From: Pseudomonas brassicacearum | Lineage (GTDB): Bacteria > Pseudomonadota > Gammaproteobacteria > Pseudomonadales > Pseudomonadaceae | Assembly: GCF_003732265.1 (NCBI RefSeq) | Contig: NZ_MOBK01000013.1 | Coordinates: forward strand, 62,001 to 126,000 | DNA: 64,000 nt | Direction of reading: 5' to 3' | Shown: positions 1-8,501 of the stretch, in pieces | Layout of the letters: each line of letters starts with the position of its first letter | Numbering within the stretch: the first letter of the stretch is position 1 | Made by a program: the position numbers and the translations under genes | Notes under the pieces: model-generated | What the model was told of the DNA's origin: nothing | Seen by the model: only the letters and a program-made list of their open reading frames with translations | Databases searched by the model: none

Positions 1-272
1 TGCCGAAGAACGTCATGGGCCATAACTGGGTGCTGAGTAAAACCGCTGACATGCAGCCGATCGCTACTGACGGCATGGCGGCCGGCATCGACAAGAACTA
101 CCTGAAAGAAGGTGACGATCGAATCATTGCCCACACCAAAATCATCGGTGCTGGCGAAACGGATTCGGTGACCTTCGACGTGTCGAAGCTGGCGGCGGGC
201 GAAAGCTACGGCTTCTTCTGCTCGTTCCCTGGGCACATCTCGATGATGAAAGGCACGGTTACCCTGAAGTAA
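1..272 (+). CDS. azu: azurin, 3' part (5' end outside window)
   Basis: C-terminal 90 residues of the periplasmic blue-copper electron carrier azurin; the gene starts before base 1. The frame is already open at base 3 and reads PKNVMGHNWVLS, the azurin segment that holds the first copper-ligand histidine. The end carries the rest of the type-1 copper site in CSFPGHISMM: the Cys, the His five residues on and the Met four after that match azurin Cys112, His117 and Met121. In the family it passes electrons between cytochrome c-type partners in the periplasm. The signal peptide and disulfide region are outside the window. Identification is very secure. It is followed by a REPIN and a terminator shared with the convergent nadE. 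Confidence 0.96.
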   Translation, partial: PKNVMGHNWVLSKTADMQPIATDGMAAGIDKNYLKEGDDRIIAHTKIIGAGETDSVTFDVSKLAAGESYGFFCSFPGHISMMKGTVTLK

Positions 273-294
273 GTCTGAATACCGCGTAATCGTT

Positions 295-368
295 CTTCGC
301 GAGCAAGCCCGCTCCCACATTAGTCCTGCGAAAACAGGTCAAATGTGGGAGCGGGCTTGCTCGCGAAG
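295..368. repeat. REPIN (inverted REP pair)
   Basis: Two REP copies in inverted orientation, arm CTTCGCGAGCAAGCCCGCTC and its reverse complement, around a 20-30 base spacer. It sits between the convergent azurin and nadE genes. This is the commonest repeat in the window. Confidence 0.93.
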
Positions 369-402
369 GGGCCGGCAGCCTCTACAAATGCTCCAGCCAA
401 AG

Positions 403-439
403 AAAAGCCCGCTGAAGATCAACACTTCAGCGGGCTTTT
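403..439. terminator. bidirectional Rho-independent terminator (azu / nadE)
   Basis: A perfect 15-bp stem (403-417 with 425-439) with a 7-base loop, GC-rich in the middle and with A4 on one side and T5 on the other. It can therefore stop transcription from both directions. It lies 14 bases past the nadE stop codon and 130 bases past azurin. Confidence 0.92.
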
Positions 440-453
440 TCATTACTCACAAA

Positions 454-1281
454 TCAAGGCGCAAACGGCATCACCCGCTTGTGATGCGTCTTCTTGTAAG
501 TCTCACAAATGATCTTGAACGCTTCCTCACGTACCGGCTCGCCGTGCAGGAACGCATCAATCTCGGCATAGGTCACGCCGTGGGACGCTTCGTCCGGTTT
601 GCCCGGCGACAGGTCTTCCAGATCAGCTGTAGGGATTTTCTCTACCAGCGATTCCGGCGCCCCGAAGCTGCGGGCAATGTCGCGAACCTGATTCTTCACC
701 AGCCCACTCAGCGGTGCCAGGTCGCAGGCGCCGTCACCGAACTTGGTGAAGAAACCCATGACCGCTTCTGCCGCGTGGTCGGTGCCGATCACCAGGCCAT
801 GGGCCGCGCCGGCGATGGTGTACTGAGCGACCATGCGCATGCGCGCCTTGGTGTTGCCGAGCACGAAATCCACCGAAACCGCATGTTTGCCTTCGAAGGC
901 AGCGACTTCATTGGCCAGGGATTTGACCGCCGGGCCGATGTTCACGGTGTGGCGTTCGTCCGGGGCGATGAAATCCACCGAGGCCTGGGCGTCGTGTTCA
1001 TCGAACTGAGTCTCGTACGGCAAACGCACGGCGATGAATTTGTAACTCTTGTCGCCGGTGCGCTGACGCAGTTCGCGCATCGCCCGTTGGGCCAACAGGC
1101 CGGCGGTCAGGGAGTCGACGCCACCGCTGATGCCCAGCACCAGGGTCTTGAGCCCGGAATTGACCAGGCAATCCTGAATGAAACTCACCCGCCGGGCGAC
1201 TTCTGCCTCAAGGGCGGCCTCGTCGGCAAACGGTGGTTGAACATTGAGCTGCTCAGCAATCTCACGCTGTACGGCTTGCAT
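454..1281 (-). CDS. nadE: NH3-dependent NAD(+) synthetase
   Basis: 275 residues, the usual length for the ammonia-dependent enzyme. It converts deamido-NAD, ATP and ammonia to NAD in the cytoplasm, the last step of NAD synthesis. The ATP-pyrophosphatase loop GISGGVDS is at residues 50-57, followed by conserved segments such as GTDHAAE and FTKFGDGACDL. There is no N-terminal glutaminase domain. The frame is open further upstream, but ATG at 1281 is chosen because AGGAG lies 7 bases before it and because the upstream extension runs into pncB. It starts 4 bases after the pncB stop, so the two form an operon for nicotinate salvage. Confidence 0.96.
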   Translation of the reverse strand: MQAVQREIAEQLNVQPPFADEAALEAEVARRVSFIQDCLVNSGLKTLVLGISGGVDSLTAGLLAQRAMRELRQRTGDKSYKFIAVRLPYETQFDEHDAQASVDFIAPDERHTVNIGPAVKSLANEVAAFEGKHAVSVDFVLGNTKARMRMVAQYTIAGAAHGLVIGTDHAAEAVMGFFTKFGDGACDLAPLSGLVKNQVRDIARSFGAPESLVEKIPTADLEDLSPGKPDEASHGVTYAEIDAFLHGEPVREEAFKIICETYKKTHHKRVMPFAP

Positions 1282-1285
1282 GAAT

Positions 1286-2512
1286 TCACTCCTTGCTAGA
1301 TGTGCTTGAAAGGGCGGCAGGTACTTTGAAAACGTGTCGCAAATAGGCGACGAAATTCGGGTCTTTGCAGTGAGTCTTGCCAGGCTCATCAGAAATCTTT
1401 GCCACGGGCTGGCCGTCGCAGGCCGTCATTTTAAGCACGATGCTCATCGGTTCGACACCCGGAATATCGCAGGTCAGGTGGGTGCCGATGCCAAAGCTGA
1501 CATTGATCCGACCCCGCAGCGCGCGGAATATCTCCAGCGACTTGGGCAGCGTCAGGCTGTCGGAGAATGTCAGCGTCTTGCTCATCGGGTCGATGCCGAG
1601 CTTGTGATAGTGGGCGATGGCTTTTTCCGCCCATACCACCGGGTCACCCGAGTCGTGGCGCAGGCCGTCGAACAGCTTGGCGAAAAACAGATCGAAATCA
1701 CCGAGGAAGGCATCCATGGTGATGCAATCAGTCAGGGCAATCCCCAGCAGGCCACGGTATTCGCGCACCCAGCAGTCGAGCGCTGCAATTTGACTGTCGA
1801 TCAGCCGTGGCCCCAGTTGCTGATGGGCCATGATCCATTCGTGGGCCATGGTGCCCAGCGGTTTCATGTCCAGTTCCCGGGACAGGTGCACGTTGCTGGT
1901 GCCGACGAAGCGCCCGGGGAAGTCGTGCTTGAGCACGTTCACCACTTCTTCCTGCACGCGGTACGAAAAACGCCGGCGCGTGCCGAAATCAGCGACCTGC
2001 AACTCGGACAATTCGTCGCTGCTGGCGTTGGCGGTCAGCCAGTCGAACTTGCGGTAAAGCTGTTCGCGCGCCTGTTCCAGGACGATTTCCCGGTAGCGAT
2101 AGCGGTTGCGCACTTCACTGACAATCGCCAGCAGCGGCACTTCGAACAGAATCACATGCAGCCACGGCCCACGCAGGCGGATGAACAACTCGCCGTTTTC
2201 GATGCCGGTGTGGATGTAGCGCAGGTTGAAGCGGAACAACCCGAGGAACCGCAAAAAATCCGGCTTCAGAAAACTGATGCGCTCCAGAAAACCCAATTGA
2301 TCAGGGCTCAGGCTCAACTCTGCCAGACGCTCGATCTGAAAACGGATCTCCGCCAGGTACGGGCGCAAATCTTCACTGTTGCGGCAACGAAACTCCCATT
2401 CAACTTCGACGTTCGGGTAGTTGTGCAGCACCGCCTGCATCATCGTCAGTTTGTAGAAGTCGGTGTCGAGCAGGTTCTGCACGATGCGATCGCCAAACAC
2501 GCTCTCGCTCAT
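1286..2512 (-). CDS. pncB: nicotinate phosphoribosyltransferase
   Basis: 408 residues. It makes nicotinate mononucleotide from nicotinate and PRPP with ATP hydrolysis, the entry step of the Preiss-Handler NAD salvage route. The N-terminus (LLDTDFYKLTMMQAVL) and the central GTSNVHLSRELDMKPLGTMA block with the active-site His are characteristic. Later come FDGLRHDSGDP and the phosphate-binding FGIGTHLTCD. It is the first gene of the pncB-nadE pair and its stop is 4 bases before nadE. The promoter should lie in 2513-2600, before the repeat element upstream; no convincing boxes were picked out. Confidence 0.96.
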   Translation of the reverse strand: MSESVFGDRIVQNLLDTDFYKLTMMQAVLHNYPNVEVEWEFRCRNSEDLRPYLAEIRFQIERLAELSLSPDQLGFLERISFLKPDFLRFLGLFRFNLRYIHTGIENGELFIRLRGPWLHVILFEVPLLAIVSEVRNRYRYREIVLEQAREQLYRKFDWLTANASSDELSELQVADFGTRRRFSYRVQEEVVNVLKHDFPGRFVGTSNVHLSRELDMKPLGTMAHEWIMAHQQLGPRLIDSQIAALDCWVREYRGLLGIALTDCITMDAFLGDFDLFFAKLFDGLRHDSGDPVVWAEKAIAHYHKLGIDPMSKTLTFSDSLTLPKSLEIFRALRGRINVSFGIGTHLTCDIPGVEPMSIVLKMTACDGQPVAKISDEPGKTHCKDPNFVAYLRHVFKVPAALSSTSSKE

Positions 2513-2604
2513 AACGGGGTTCTCCGCATTGAATGGGGGTAGTGGCGCATATCACTGGTAAAGATTGCCAGCGATTTTTTGGACAACGCAGATCCTTGTA
2601 GGAA

Positions 2605-2728
2605 TGAGCCCTGTGGCGAGGGGGCTGGCCCCGTTGGGTCGCGGAGCGGCCCCAAAGAATCTGAAGCCGGGACTGCTGCGCAATCCAACGGGGGCAAGCC
2701 CCCTCGCCACAGGGCTCGCTCCCACAGG
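2605..2728. repeat. long composite palindromic repeat
   Basis: About 125 bases. The outer arms read GAGCCCTGTGGCGAGGGGGC and, inverted, GCCCCCTCGCCACAGGGCTC. The inside holds GTTGGGTCGCGGAGCGGCCC and a partial inverse. It is a different and longer repeat family from the plain REPINs and is related to the copies near 5345 and 62470. It fills the gap between pncB and the convergently placed 3' end of the LysR gene. Confidence 0.85.
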
Positions 2729-2742
2729 GTTTGGGTGGGACT

Positions 2743-3654
2743 TTAGATTTGTGCCCCATCCGGGCTATCAATCTGCTCCAGCATCCATTTCACAAAATCA
2801 CGCACCTTGGGCACTTCCGCCGAATGCTCGGGATACGCCAGGTAATAGGCATCCGTGCTCGGCATCGCGTGTTTCCAGGGGATGACCAGTTTGCCGTCGG
2901 CCAATTCCTCTTCCACCAGAAACCGTGGCAGCAGCGCCACGCCGCAGCCGACCTGGGCGGCGCGGATGCACATGTAGAACGTTTCAAAACGCGGGCCGTG
3001 GTAGCTGTGTTCGGTGTGGTAGCCCTGGCTGTCGAACCAGTCATGCCAGGCCTGCGGGCGGGAAGCGTTTTGCAGCAGAACCAGGTCGGTGAGTTGCGTC
3101 GGGTCGGTGAACGGCTTGTCGGGGAGGCTGCCCGGTGCGCAAACCGGCACCAGCTCCTCGCCGAACAGCTTCAGGCATTCGGTGCCGGGCCGTGAACCCT
3201 GGCCGAAGTAGAACGCGAGATCGCTGCGACCTTGCAGCAAATCGTCGGCTTCCTGCTCGCTGCACAGGTCCAGATGGATCGAAGGATGGCGCAGGCGCCA
3301 GCCTTTCAGGCGCGGCACCAACCAGCGCGCGCCAAACGTCGGTGGGGTCGAGACGCGCAAGACTTCGGTTTCACCGCCGTAAGAACGCAGGTAATGGGTC
3401 GACATCTCGACCTGCGTGAGGATTTTTCTGACTTCCACCAGGTACAAATCACCGGCCGGAGTCATTTGCAGGCGTCGGCGCACGCGGCGGAACAACAAGT
3501 GCTGCAACAATTCTTCAAGTTGCGCGACCTGTTTACTGACCGCGCTCTGGGTCAGGTTCAGCTCTTCGGCGGCCCGGGTGAAGCTCAAATGCCGGGTCAC
3601 GGCCTCGAAACACTGCAGTGCTGTGATCGACGGCAGGTAGCGTTTATTCAGCAT
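2743..3654 (-). CDS. LysR-family transcriptional regulator beside amaB
   Basis: 303 residues. The N-terminal winged helix-turn-helix (LQCFEAVTRHLSFTRAAEELNLTQSAVSKQVAQLEELL) is followed by a substrate-binding domain of the GcvA subgroup (FGARWLVPRLKGWRLRHPSIHLDL). The ATG at 3654 is preferred over the longer frame because AAGGA lies just upstream and the protein then starts like its relatives (MLNKRYLPSI). It is transcribed away from amaB with 175 bases between them, the usual arrangement for a LysR protein and its target. I infer that it controls amaB-amaA in response to a lysine or pipecolate intermediate. The effector is not visible in the sequence. Confidence 0.9.
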   Translation of the reverse strand: MLNKRYLPSITALQCFEAVTRHLSFTRAAEELNLTQSAVSKQVAQLEELLQHLLFRRVRRRLQMTPAGDLYLVEVRKILTQVEMSTHYLRSYGGETEVLRVSTPPTFGARWLVPRLKGWRLRHPSIHLDLCSEQEADDLLQGRSDLAFYFGQGSRPGTECLKLFGEELVPVCAPGSLPDKPFTDPTQLTDLVLLQNASRPQAWHDWFDSQGYHTEHSYHGPRFETFYMCIRAAQVGCGVALLPRFLVEEELADGKLVIPWKHAMPSTDAYYLAYPEHSAEVPKVRDFVKWMLEQIDSPDGAQI

Positions 3655-3829
3655 GGGTAGTCCTTTTTCTTGTTTCTTTCTTACCAGCAATTCGCAGCAT
3701 GAATAAACGGAATGATATCTCTCTTAAAGGTCGTTTGTTGGGTAACCTCCGGGGAGCTAAAACTACAGGTCTGATCAGCCGTGATTATTCCGGCTGCACC
3801 CTTTGTGTTTTTCGCTTGAGGAGTGACCC

Positions 3830-5320
3830 ATGGTTGCCGCATTGCTTGATCGTCTTGGTGTAAACCCGGCCCTGTACCAGAACGGCAAAGTGCCGGTGCA
3901 TTCGCCGATCGATGGCAGCCAGATTGCTGCCGTGAACTGGGAAGGCGCTGCTGAAGTCGAGCAGCACATCAGTCGTGCCGATCATGCGTTCGAATTGTGG
4001 CGCAAGGTTCCGGCGCCGCGCCGTGGCGAACTGGTGCGCCAATTGGGCGACATCCTGCGCGAATACAAGGCCGATCTTGGCGAGCTGGTCTCCTGGGAAG
4101 CCGGCAAGATCACCCAGGAAGGCCTGGGTGAAGTTCAGGAAATGATCGATATCTGCGATTTCGCCGTCGGTCTGTCCCGTCAGCTGTACGGTTTGACCAT
4201 TGCGTCCGAGCGTCCTGGCCACCATATGCGCGAAACCTGGCACCCGCTGGGCGTCGTCGGCGTGATCAGTGCGTTCAACTTCCCGGTCGCGGTTTGGGCC
4301 TGGAACACCACGCTGGCGCTGGTCTGCGGCAACCCGGTGATCTGGAAACCGTCCGAGAAAACCCCACTGACCGCGCTGGCCTGCCAAGCGCTGTTCGATC
4401 GCGTGCTGAAAAACTTCAGCGATGCTCCGCCACACCTGAGCCAGGTGATCATCGGCGGCCGCGACGCGGGCGAAGCGCTGGTCGATGACCCGCGTGTCGC
4501 GCTGATCAGCGCCACAGGCAGCACCCGCATGGGCCGCGAAGTGGCACCGAAAATCGCCGCACGTTTCGCTCGCAGCATTCTGGAACTGGGCGGCAACAAC
4601 GCCATGATCCTCGGCCCAAGCGCCGACCTGGATATGGCTGTCCGCGCCATCCTGTTCAGCGCCGTCGGGACTGCCGGCCAGCGTTGCACCACCCTGCGTC
4701 GTCTGATTGCGCACGAGTCGGTGAAGGAAGAAATCGTCACCCGCCTGAAAGCCGCGTATTCCAAAGTGCGCATCGGCCATCCGCTGGAAGGCAATCTGAT
4801 TGGCCCGCTGATCGACAAACAAAGTTTCGAAAACATGCAGGACGCGCTGGAGCAGGCGTTGAGCGAAGGCGGCCGCGTATTCGGCGGCAAGCGCCAACTG
4901 GAAGACAAATTCCCTAATGCCTACTACGTCGCACCGGCCATCGTTGAAATGCCGGAGCAGAGCCCTGTGGTTTGCCACGAAACCTTCGCGCCGATTCTGT
5001 ACGTGATCGGTTACAAGGATTTCGACGAAGCCCTGCGCCTCAACAACGCCGTGCCACAAGGCCTGTCCTCGTGCATCTTCACCACCGACGTGCGTGAAGC
5101 CGAACAATTCATGTCGGCGGTCGGCAGTGACTGCGGCATCGCCAACGTCAACATCGGCCCAAGCGGTGCCGAAATCGGTGGCGCGTTTGGTGGCGAGAAA
5201 GAAACCGGCGGTGGTCGTGAGTCGGGCTCCGATGCATGGCGCGGCTACATGCGTCGCCAGACCAACACCGTGAACTACTCGCTGGAGTTGCCGTTGGCTC
5301 AAGGGATTACCTTCGACTAA
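3830..5320 (+). CDS. amaB: L-aminoadipate semialdehyde (piperideine-6-carboxylate) dehydrogenase
   Basis: 496 residues, an NAD(P)-dependent aldehyde dehydrogenase of the ALDH7/antiquitin type. The catalytic Cys286 is in GQRCTTLRR and the general base Glu252 in LELGGNNA. The cofactor region is ISAFNFPVAVWAWN, followed by GNPVIWKPSEKTPLTA. The C-terminal FGGEKETGGGRESGSDAWR is the antiquitin signature. In Pseudomonas it oxidises 2-aminoadipate 6-semialdehyde to 2-aminoadipate in the pipecolate branch of lysine catabolism. The ATG has GAGGAG about 8 bases upstream. amaA follows on the same strand 230 bases later, across a large repeat element. The symbol rests on family and context. Confidence 0.92.
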   Translation: MVAALLDRLGVNPALYQNGKVPVHSPIDGSQIAAVNWEGAAEVEQHISRADHAFELWRKVPAPRRGELVRQLGDILREYKADLGELVSWEAGKITQEGLGEVQEMIDICDFAVGLSRQLYGLTIASERPGHHMRETWHPLGVVGVISAFNFPVAVWAWNTTLALVCGNPVIWKPSEKTPLTALACQALFDRVLKNFSDAPPHLSQVIIGGRDAGEALVDDPRVALISATGSTRMGREVAPKIAARFARSILELGGNNAMILGPSADLDMAVRAILFSAVGTAGQRCTTLRRLIAHESVKEEIVTRLKAAYSKVRIGHPLEGNLIGPLIDKQSFENMQDALEQALSEGGRVFGGKRQLEDKFPNAYYVAPAIVEMPEQSPVVCHETFAPILYVIGYKDFDEALRLNNAVPQGLSSCIFTTDVREAEQFMSAVGSDCGIANVNIGPSGAEIGGAFGGEKETGGGRESGSDAWRGYMRRQTNTVNYSLELPLAQGITFD

Positions 5321-5344
5321 CTCTCAAGTCGAAAAGCAATCCCC

Positions 5345-5508
5345 TTGTGGGAGCGAGCCCTTGGGGTGAGGGGGCTTGCCCCCGTTGGGTCGCGAAGCGG
5401 CCCTAAAACCTGCGATCCTGGTGTATCAGGTACACCGAATCCAATGGTTTTACGACTGCTTCGCAGCCGAACGGGGCAAGCCCCCTCGCCACATAGTTCC
5501 CTCCCACA
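5345..5508. repeat. long composite palindromic repeat
   Basis: About 164 bases between amaB and amaA. The outer arms are REP-like (TGTGGGAGCGAGCCCT; ATAGTTCCCTCCCACA). Inside are GTGAGGGGGCTTGCCCCCGT, GTCGCGAAGCGGCCC and their approximate inverses, around a unique centre with a small palindrome (GTGTATCAGGTACACC). It is related to the elements at 2605 and 62468. It separates two genes that should be co-expressed, so the RNA would fold into a long hairpin here. Confidence 0.85.
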
Positions 5509-5549
5509 CTTGAATGGTGTGTTGGTTAGGTTTCTGCTGGAGTCTGGCA

Positions 5550-6833
5550 ATGCCGTTACGCGAAGAGTGTCTGTGGGAAAAACTGACGCCGCAAAGGCCC
5601 GACAACGCGGCGCTCAAGGGTGAAGTGACAGTCGATGTCTGCGTCATTGGCGCCGGGTTCACCGGTCTGTCGGCGGCGGTGCATCTGCTGGAACAAGGTA
5701 AATCGGTGTGTGTGCTGGAAGCTCATCGCGCTGGCCATGGCGGCTCGGGGCGCAATGTCGGCCTGGTCAACGCCGGCATGTGGATTCCACCGGACGACAT
5801 CGAAGCCGGGTTCGGCGAAGCGGTGGGCAGCCAGCTCAACCGCATGCTCGGCGCGGCACCGTCCCTGGTGTTCAGCCTTGTGGACAAATACAACATCGAT
5901 TGCCAGTTACGCCGCGAAGGCACGCTGCACATGGCGCACAACGCCCGTGGCGAGGCGGACTTGCGCAGTCGTGAAGAACAATGGAAACGTCGCGGGGCGC
6001 CGGTCGAACTGTTGACCGGCCAGGCCTGCGAGCAGGCGACGGGCACCAAGAAAATCGCCGCTGCCTTGCTCGATCGACGTGCCGGCACCCTCAATCCGAT
6101 GGCATACACCACCGGGCTGGCCAAAGCGGCCATCAGCCTCGGCGGTCAGCTGTTCGATCATTCCCCGGTGACCCGACTCGAACGCCAGGGCCAGCGCTGG
6201 TCGGTGCAAACCGCTCAGGGTTCGGTCATGGCCGAGAAAGTCGTCATCGCCTCCAACGCTTACACCGAAGGCGACTGGACGGAGCTGCGGCGCAATTTCT
6301 TCCCCGGTTACTACTACCAGGTGGCTTCGGTCCCGCTGACCGAAGACGCCGCGCAACAGATTCTGCCCGGTGGCCAGGGTTCCTGGGATACCCGTCAGGT
6401 GCTCAGCAGCATTCGTCGGGACAAGGACGGGCGTCTGTTGCTCGGCAGTCTCGGTAATGGCAATCAGAAACCGGCCTGGTTCCTCAAAGCCTGGGCGGAC
6501 CGCGTTCAGCAACACTATTTCCCTTACCTCAAACCGGTGGAGTGGGAATGCACCTGGACCGGTTGCATCGCGTTCACCCCCGATCATTTGATGCGTCTGT
6601 TCGAACCGGCGCCCGGTTTAGTGGCAGTCACTGGCTACAACGGCCGGGGCGTGACCACGGGGACCGTCGTCGGCAAAGCCTTTGCCGATTATTTGTGTAA
6701 CGGAAATCCTCAAGCGCTACCGATTCCGTTCGCACCGATGCAGCCCCTGGCGGGAGTAGGGTTGCGCAGTTGTCTGTACGAGGCTGGATTCTCGCTGTAT
6801 CACGCAGGCCAGTGCTTGCGGATCGTCATCTGA
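5550..6833 (+). CDS. amaA: FAD-dependent oxidoreductase, likely L-pipecolate oxidase
   Basis: 427 residues, DAO-type FAD oxidoreductase. The N-terminal dinucleotide-binding motif VCVIGAGFTGLSAAVHLLEQ is at about residues 29-48. GSGRNVGLVNAGMW, the flavin-contact segment of amino-acid oxidases, follows. The C-terminal TGYNGRGVTTGTVVG closes the FAD domain. A longer frame exists, but ATG 5550 has GGAG 7 bases before it and matches the family N-terminus (MPLREECLWEKL). In P. putida the gene next to amaB is the L-pipecolate oxidase making piperideine-6-carboxylate, the substrate of AmaB. The specific substrate here is inferred from that neighbour. Confidence 0.87.
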   Translation: MPLREECLWEKLTPQRPDNAALKGEVTVDVCVIGAGFTGLSAAVHLLEQGKSVCVLEAHRAGHGGSGRNVGLVNAGMWIPPDDIEAGFGEAVGSQLNRMLGAAPSLVFSLVDKYNIDCQLRREGTLHMAHNARGEADLRSREEQWKRRGAPVELLTGQACEQATGTKKIAAALLDRRAGTLNPMAYTTGLAKAAISLGGQLFDHSPVTRLERQGQRWSVQTAQGSVMAEKVVIASNAYTEGDWTELRRNFFPGYYYQVASVPLTEDAAQQILPGGQGSWDTRQVLSSIRRDKDGRLLLGSLGNGNQKPAWFLKAWADRVQQHYFPYLKPVEWECTWTGCIAFTPDHLMRLFEPAPGLVAVTGYNGRGVTTGTVVGKAFADYLCNGNPQALPIPFAPMQPLAGVGLRSCLYEAGFSLYHAGQCLRIVI

Positions 6834-6953
6834 TTGTTGAAATTTGTTGCTGGAAGCGGCGCTTTTCGGCGCAGCGACTAGCCTGTAATGGTGCGGGTTG
6901 TAGCAGTCCCGCACCAGCAGTGTGCACTTCGGTGACGCACGTTGTTACAGGCT

Positions 6954-7051
6954 GGTTGCACGTCGTTTAACACCGCGGTTGCAATGATGGCGCATGCGGG
7001 TTGCGCCTTTAAAAATAAATGGTTTCACCTTCCGCGGTTTAGACGGTTGCA
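6954..7051 (+). repeat. phased GGTTGCA direct repeats upstream of the braC promoter
   Basis: The heptamer GGTTGCA or a close variant begins at 6954, 6977, 6999 (GGTTGCG), 7021 (GGTTTCA) and 7045, giving spacings of 23, 22, 22 and 24 bases, about two helical turns. The array ends about 75 bases before the sigma-54 promoter, in the range where activators bind. I infer a set of activator or repressor sites; the protein is unknown. Confidence 0.55.
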
Positions 7052-7124
7052 CGCCCAATGAAAATGGGAACAAAACAGTCGTAAAAACAATAATGCAGCG
7101 ACTTTTTTCAGAATAAAAAACCGA

Positions 7125-7140
7125 TGGCACGGCCCTTGCT
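7125..7140 (+). promoter_or_regulatory. sigma-54 promoter of braC
   Basis: TGGCACGGCCCTTGCT matches the sigma-54 consensus TGGCAC-N5-TTGCW with no mismatch. The -24 GG (7126-7127) and -12 GC (7138-7139) are separated by the obligatory 10 bases. Expected transcription start is near 7151, giving a leader of about 47 bases before the braC ATG at 7198. This implies RpoN and an enhancer-binding activator, fitting nitrogen or amino-acid control. Confidence 0.85.
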
Positions 7141-7197
7141 CTGAGCAATCAGTGAAATCGCAGTGCCAACTAAAAAAAAACCTTGGAGCACCACCTC

Positions 7198-8331
7198 ATG
7201 TCCCAGACGTTTTACAAGAAAGGCTTTCTGGCCCTCGCAGTGGCAGCTGCGCTGGGTGTTTCTGCGTTTGCACAGGCTGATGTGAAAATCGGTGTGGCGG
7301 GCCCGATGACAGGCGCCAACGCGGCATTTGGCGAGCAGTACATGAAGGGTGCACAGGCTGCAGCCGACGCGGTGAACGCGGCGGGCGGCGTTAACGGGGA
7401 AAAAATCGTACTGGTGAAGGGCGATGACGCCTGCGAACCGAAACAGGCTGTGACGGTCGCCAAGGACCTGACCAACCAGAAGGTTGCTGGCGTGGTCGGT
7501 CACTTCTGCTCCTCGTCGACCATCCCGGCCTCCGAGATCTACGACGAAGCGGGCATCATCGCAATCACCCCAGGTTCCACCAACCCGGCTGTTACCGAAC
7601 GCGGCCTGAGCGCCATGTTCCGTATGTGCGGGCGTGACGACCAGCAGGGCATCGTGGCCGGCGACTACATCGTCGACGTGCTCAAGGGCAAAAAAGTTGC
7701 CGTGCTGCACGACAAGGACACCTACGGCCAAGGCCTGGCTGACGCCACCAAGGCTCAGTTGGTCAAGCGTGGCGTAACGCCAGTGCTGTATGAAGGCCTG
7801 ACCCGTGGCGAGAAAGACTTCAGTGCCGTGGTCACCAAGATCCGTGCCGCTGGCGCCGATGTTGTCTACTTCGGTGGTCTGCACCCGGAAGCCGGTCCAC
7901 TGGTTAAACAGCTGCGTACCGAAGGCCTGAAAGACGTGAAATTCATGTCCGATGACGGCATCGTGACCGACGAACTGGTGACCACCGCTGGCGGCCCGCA
8001 ATACGTCGACGGCGTGCTGATGACCTTTGGCGCCGACCCACGCCTGCTGCCAGACAGCAAGACCGTGGTAGACGCTTTCCGCAAGGCCGGTACCGAGCCT
8101 GAAGGCTACACCCTCTACGCATACGCTTCGGTCCAGACCCTGGCCGCTGCGTTCAATGGCGCCAAGTCCAACAAGGGCGAAGACGCTGCCAAATGGCTGA
8201 AAGCGCACCCGGTCAAAACCGTGATGGGCGAGAAGACCTGGGACGCCAAGGGCGACCTGAAAGTCTCCGACTACGTGGTTTACCAGTGGGACAAGGACGG
8301 CAAATACCACCAGCTGGAAAAACAGAAGTGA
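7198..8331 (+). CDS. braC: branched-chain amino acid ABC transporter, periplasmic binding protein
   Basis: 377 residues. A Sec signal peptide (MSQTFYKKGFLALAVAAALGVSAFAQA) is cleaved before Asp28. Two type-I periplasmic-binding lobes follow, beginning VKIGVAGPMTGANAAFGEQY. Cys residues in DDACEPKQ and GHFCSSST correspond to the conserved disulfide of LivJ/BraC proteins. It captures leucine, isoleucine and valine (and in relatives alanine and threonine) for BraDEFG. ATG 7198 is chosen over an in-frame start five codons upstream because TTGGAG precedes it and the signal peptide begins there. It is first in the operon and followed by a strong hairpin, which suggests excess expression of the binding protein over the membrane parts. 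Confidence 0.95.
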   Translation: MSQTFYKKGFLALAVAAALGVSAFAQADVKIGVAGPMTGANAAFGEQYMKGAQAAADAVNAAGGVNGEKIVLVKGDDACEPKQAVTVAKDLTNQKVAGVVGHFCSSSTIPASEIYDEAGIIAITPGSTNPAVTERGLSAMFRMCGRDDQQGIVAGDYIVDVLKGKKVAVLHDKDTYGQGLADATKAQLVKRGVTPVLYEGLTRGEKDFSAVVTKIRAAGADVVYFGGLHPEAGPLVKQLRTEGLKDVKFMSDDGIVTDELVTTAGGPQYVDGVLMTFGADPRLLPDSKTVVDAFRKAGTEPEGYTLYAYASVQTLAAAFNGAKSNKGEDAAKWLKAHPVKTVMGEKTWDAKGDLKVSDYVVYQWDKDGKYHQLEKQK

Positions 8332-8345
8332 TATGACCTGCTGAT

Positions 8346-8370
8346 TGCCCGGCGCCTTGTGCGCCGGGCA
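8346..8370 (+). terminator. braC-braD intercistronic hairpin
   Basis: A 10-bp GC-rich perfect stem (8346-8355 with 8361-8370) with a 5-base loop and no T run after it. It is more likely an attenuator or a 3' RNA stabiliser that raises braC mRNA relative to braDEFG than a full terminator. Confidence 0.7.
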
Positions 8371-8501
8371 CTCAAAGAACATGTCCGTGCAGTACCTGTC
8401 TTTTCTCGTAGAGCTGCACACAACCGGTTAGCGTCGGCGGCTGAACCCCGGTCCGTCGCACCCGGCTTCTGTGCAGTCTCTCAAATGCGTGAGATTGCGT
8501 T

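Larger units (their letters stand above)
6834..7197. other. intergenic region upstream of braC
   Basis: 364 bases without a gene. It holds a 9-bp stem-loop (6889-6897 with 6908-6916, loop 10, no T run) that may end the amaA transcript, a phased direct-repeat array (6954-7051), and a sigma-54 promoter (7125-7140). The second half is AT-rich, as expected for a strong regulated promoter. Confidence 0.75.

Noticed and set aside
454..1389. Longer nadE start at 1389
   Set aside because: The extra 36 residues lie within pncB and lack a ribosome site; ATG 1281 has AGGAG and gives family length.
6889..6937. TGGTGC...GCACCA and TGCACTTCGGTGACGCA as NtrC sites upstream of braC
   Set aside because: The half-sites are in the wrong orientation or spacing compared with GCAC-N7-GTGC; the first pair fits a simple hairpin better.
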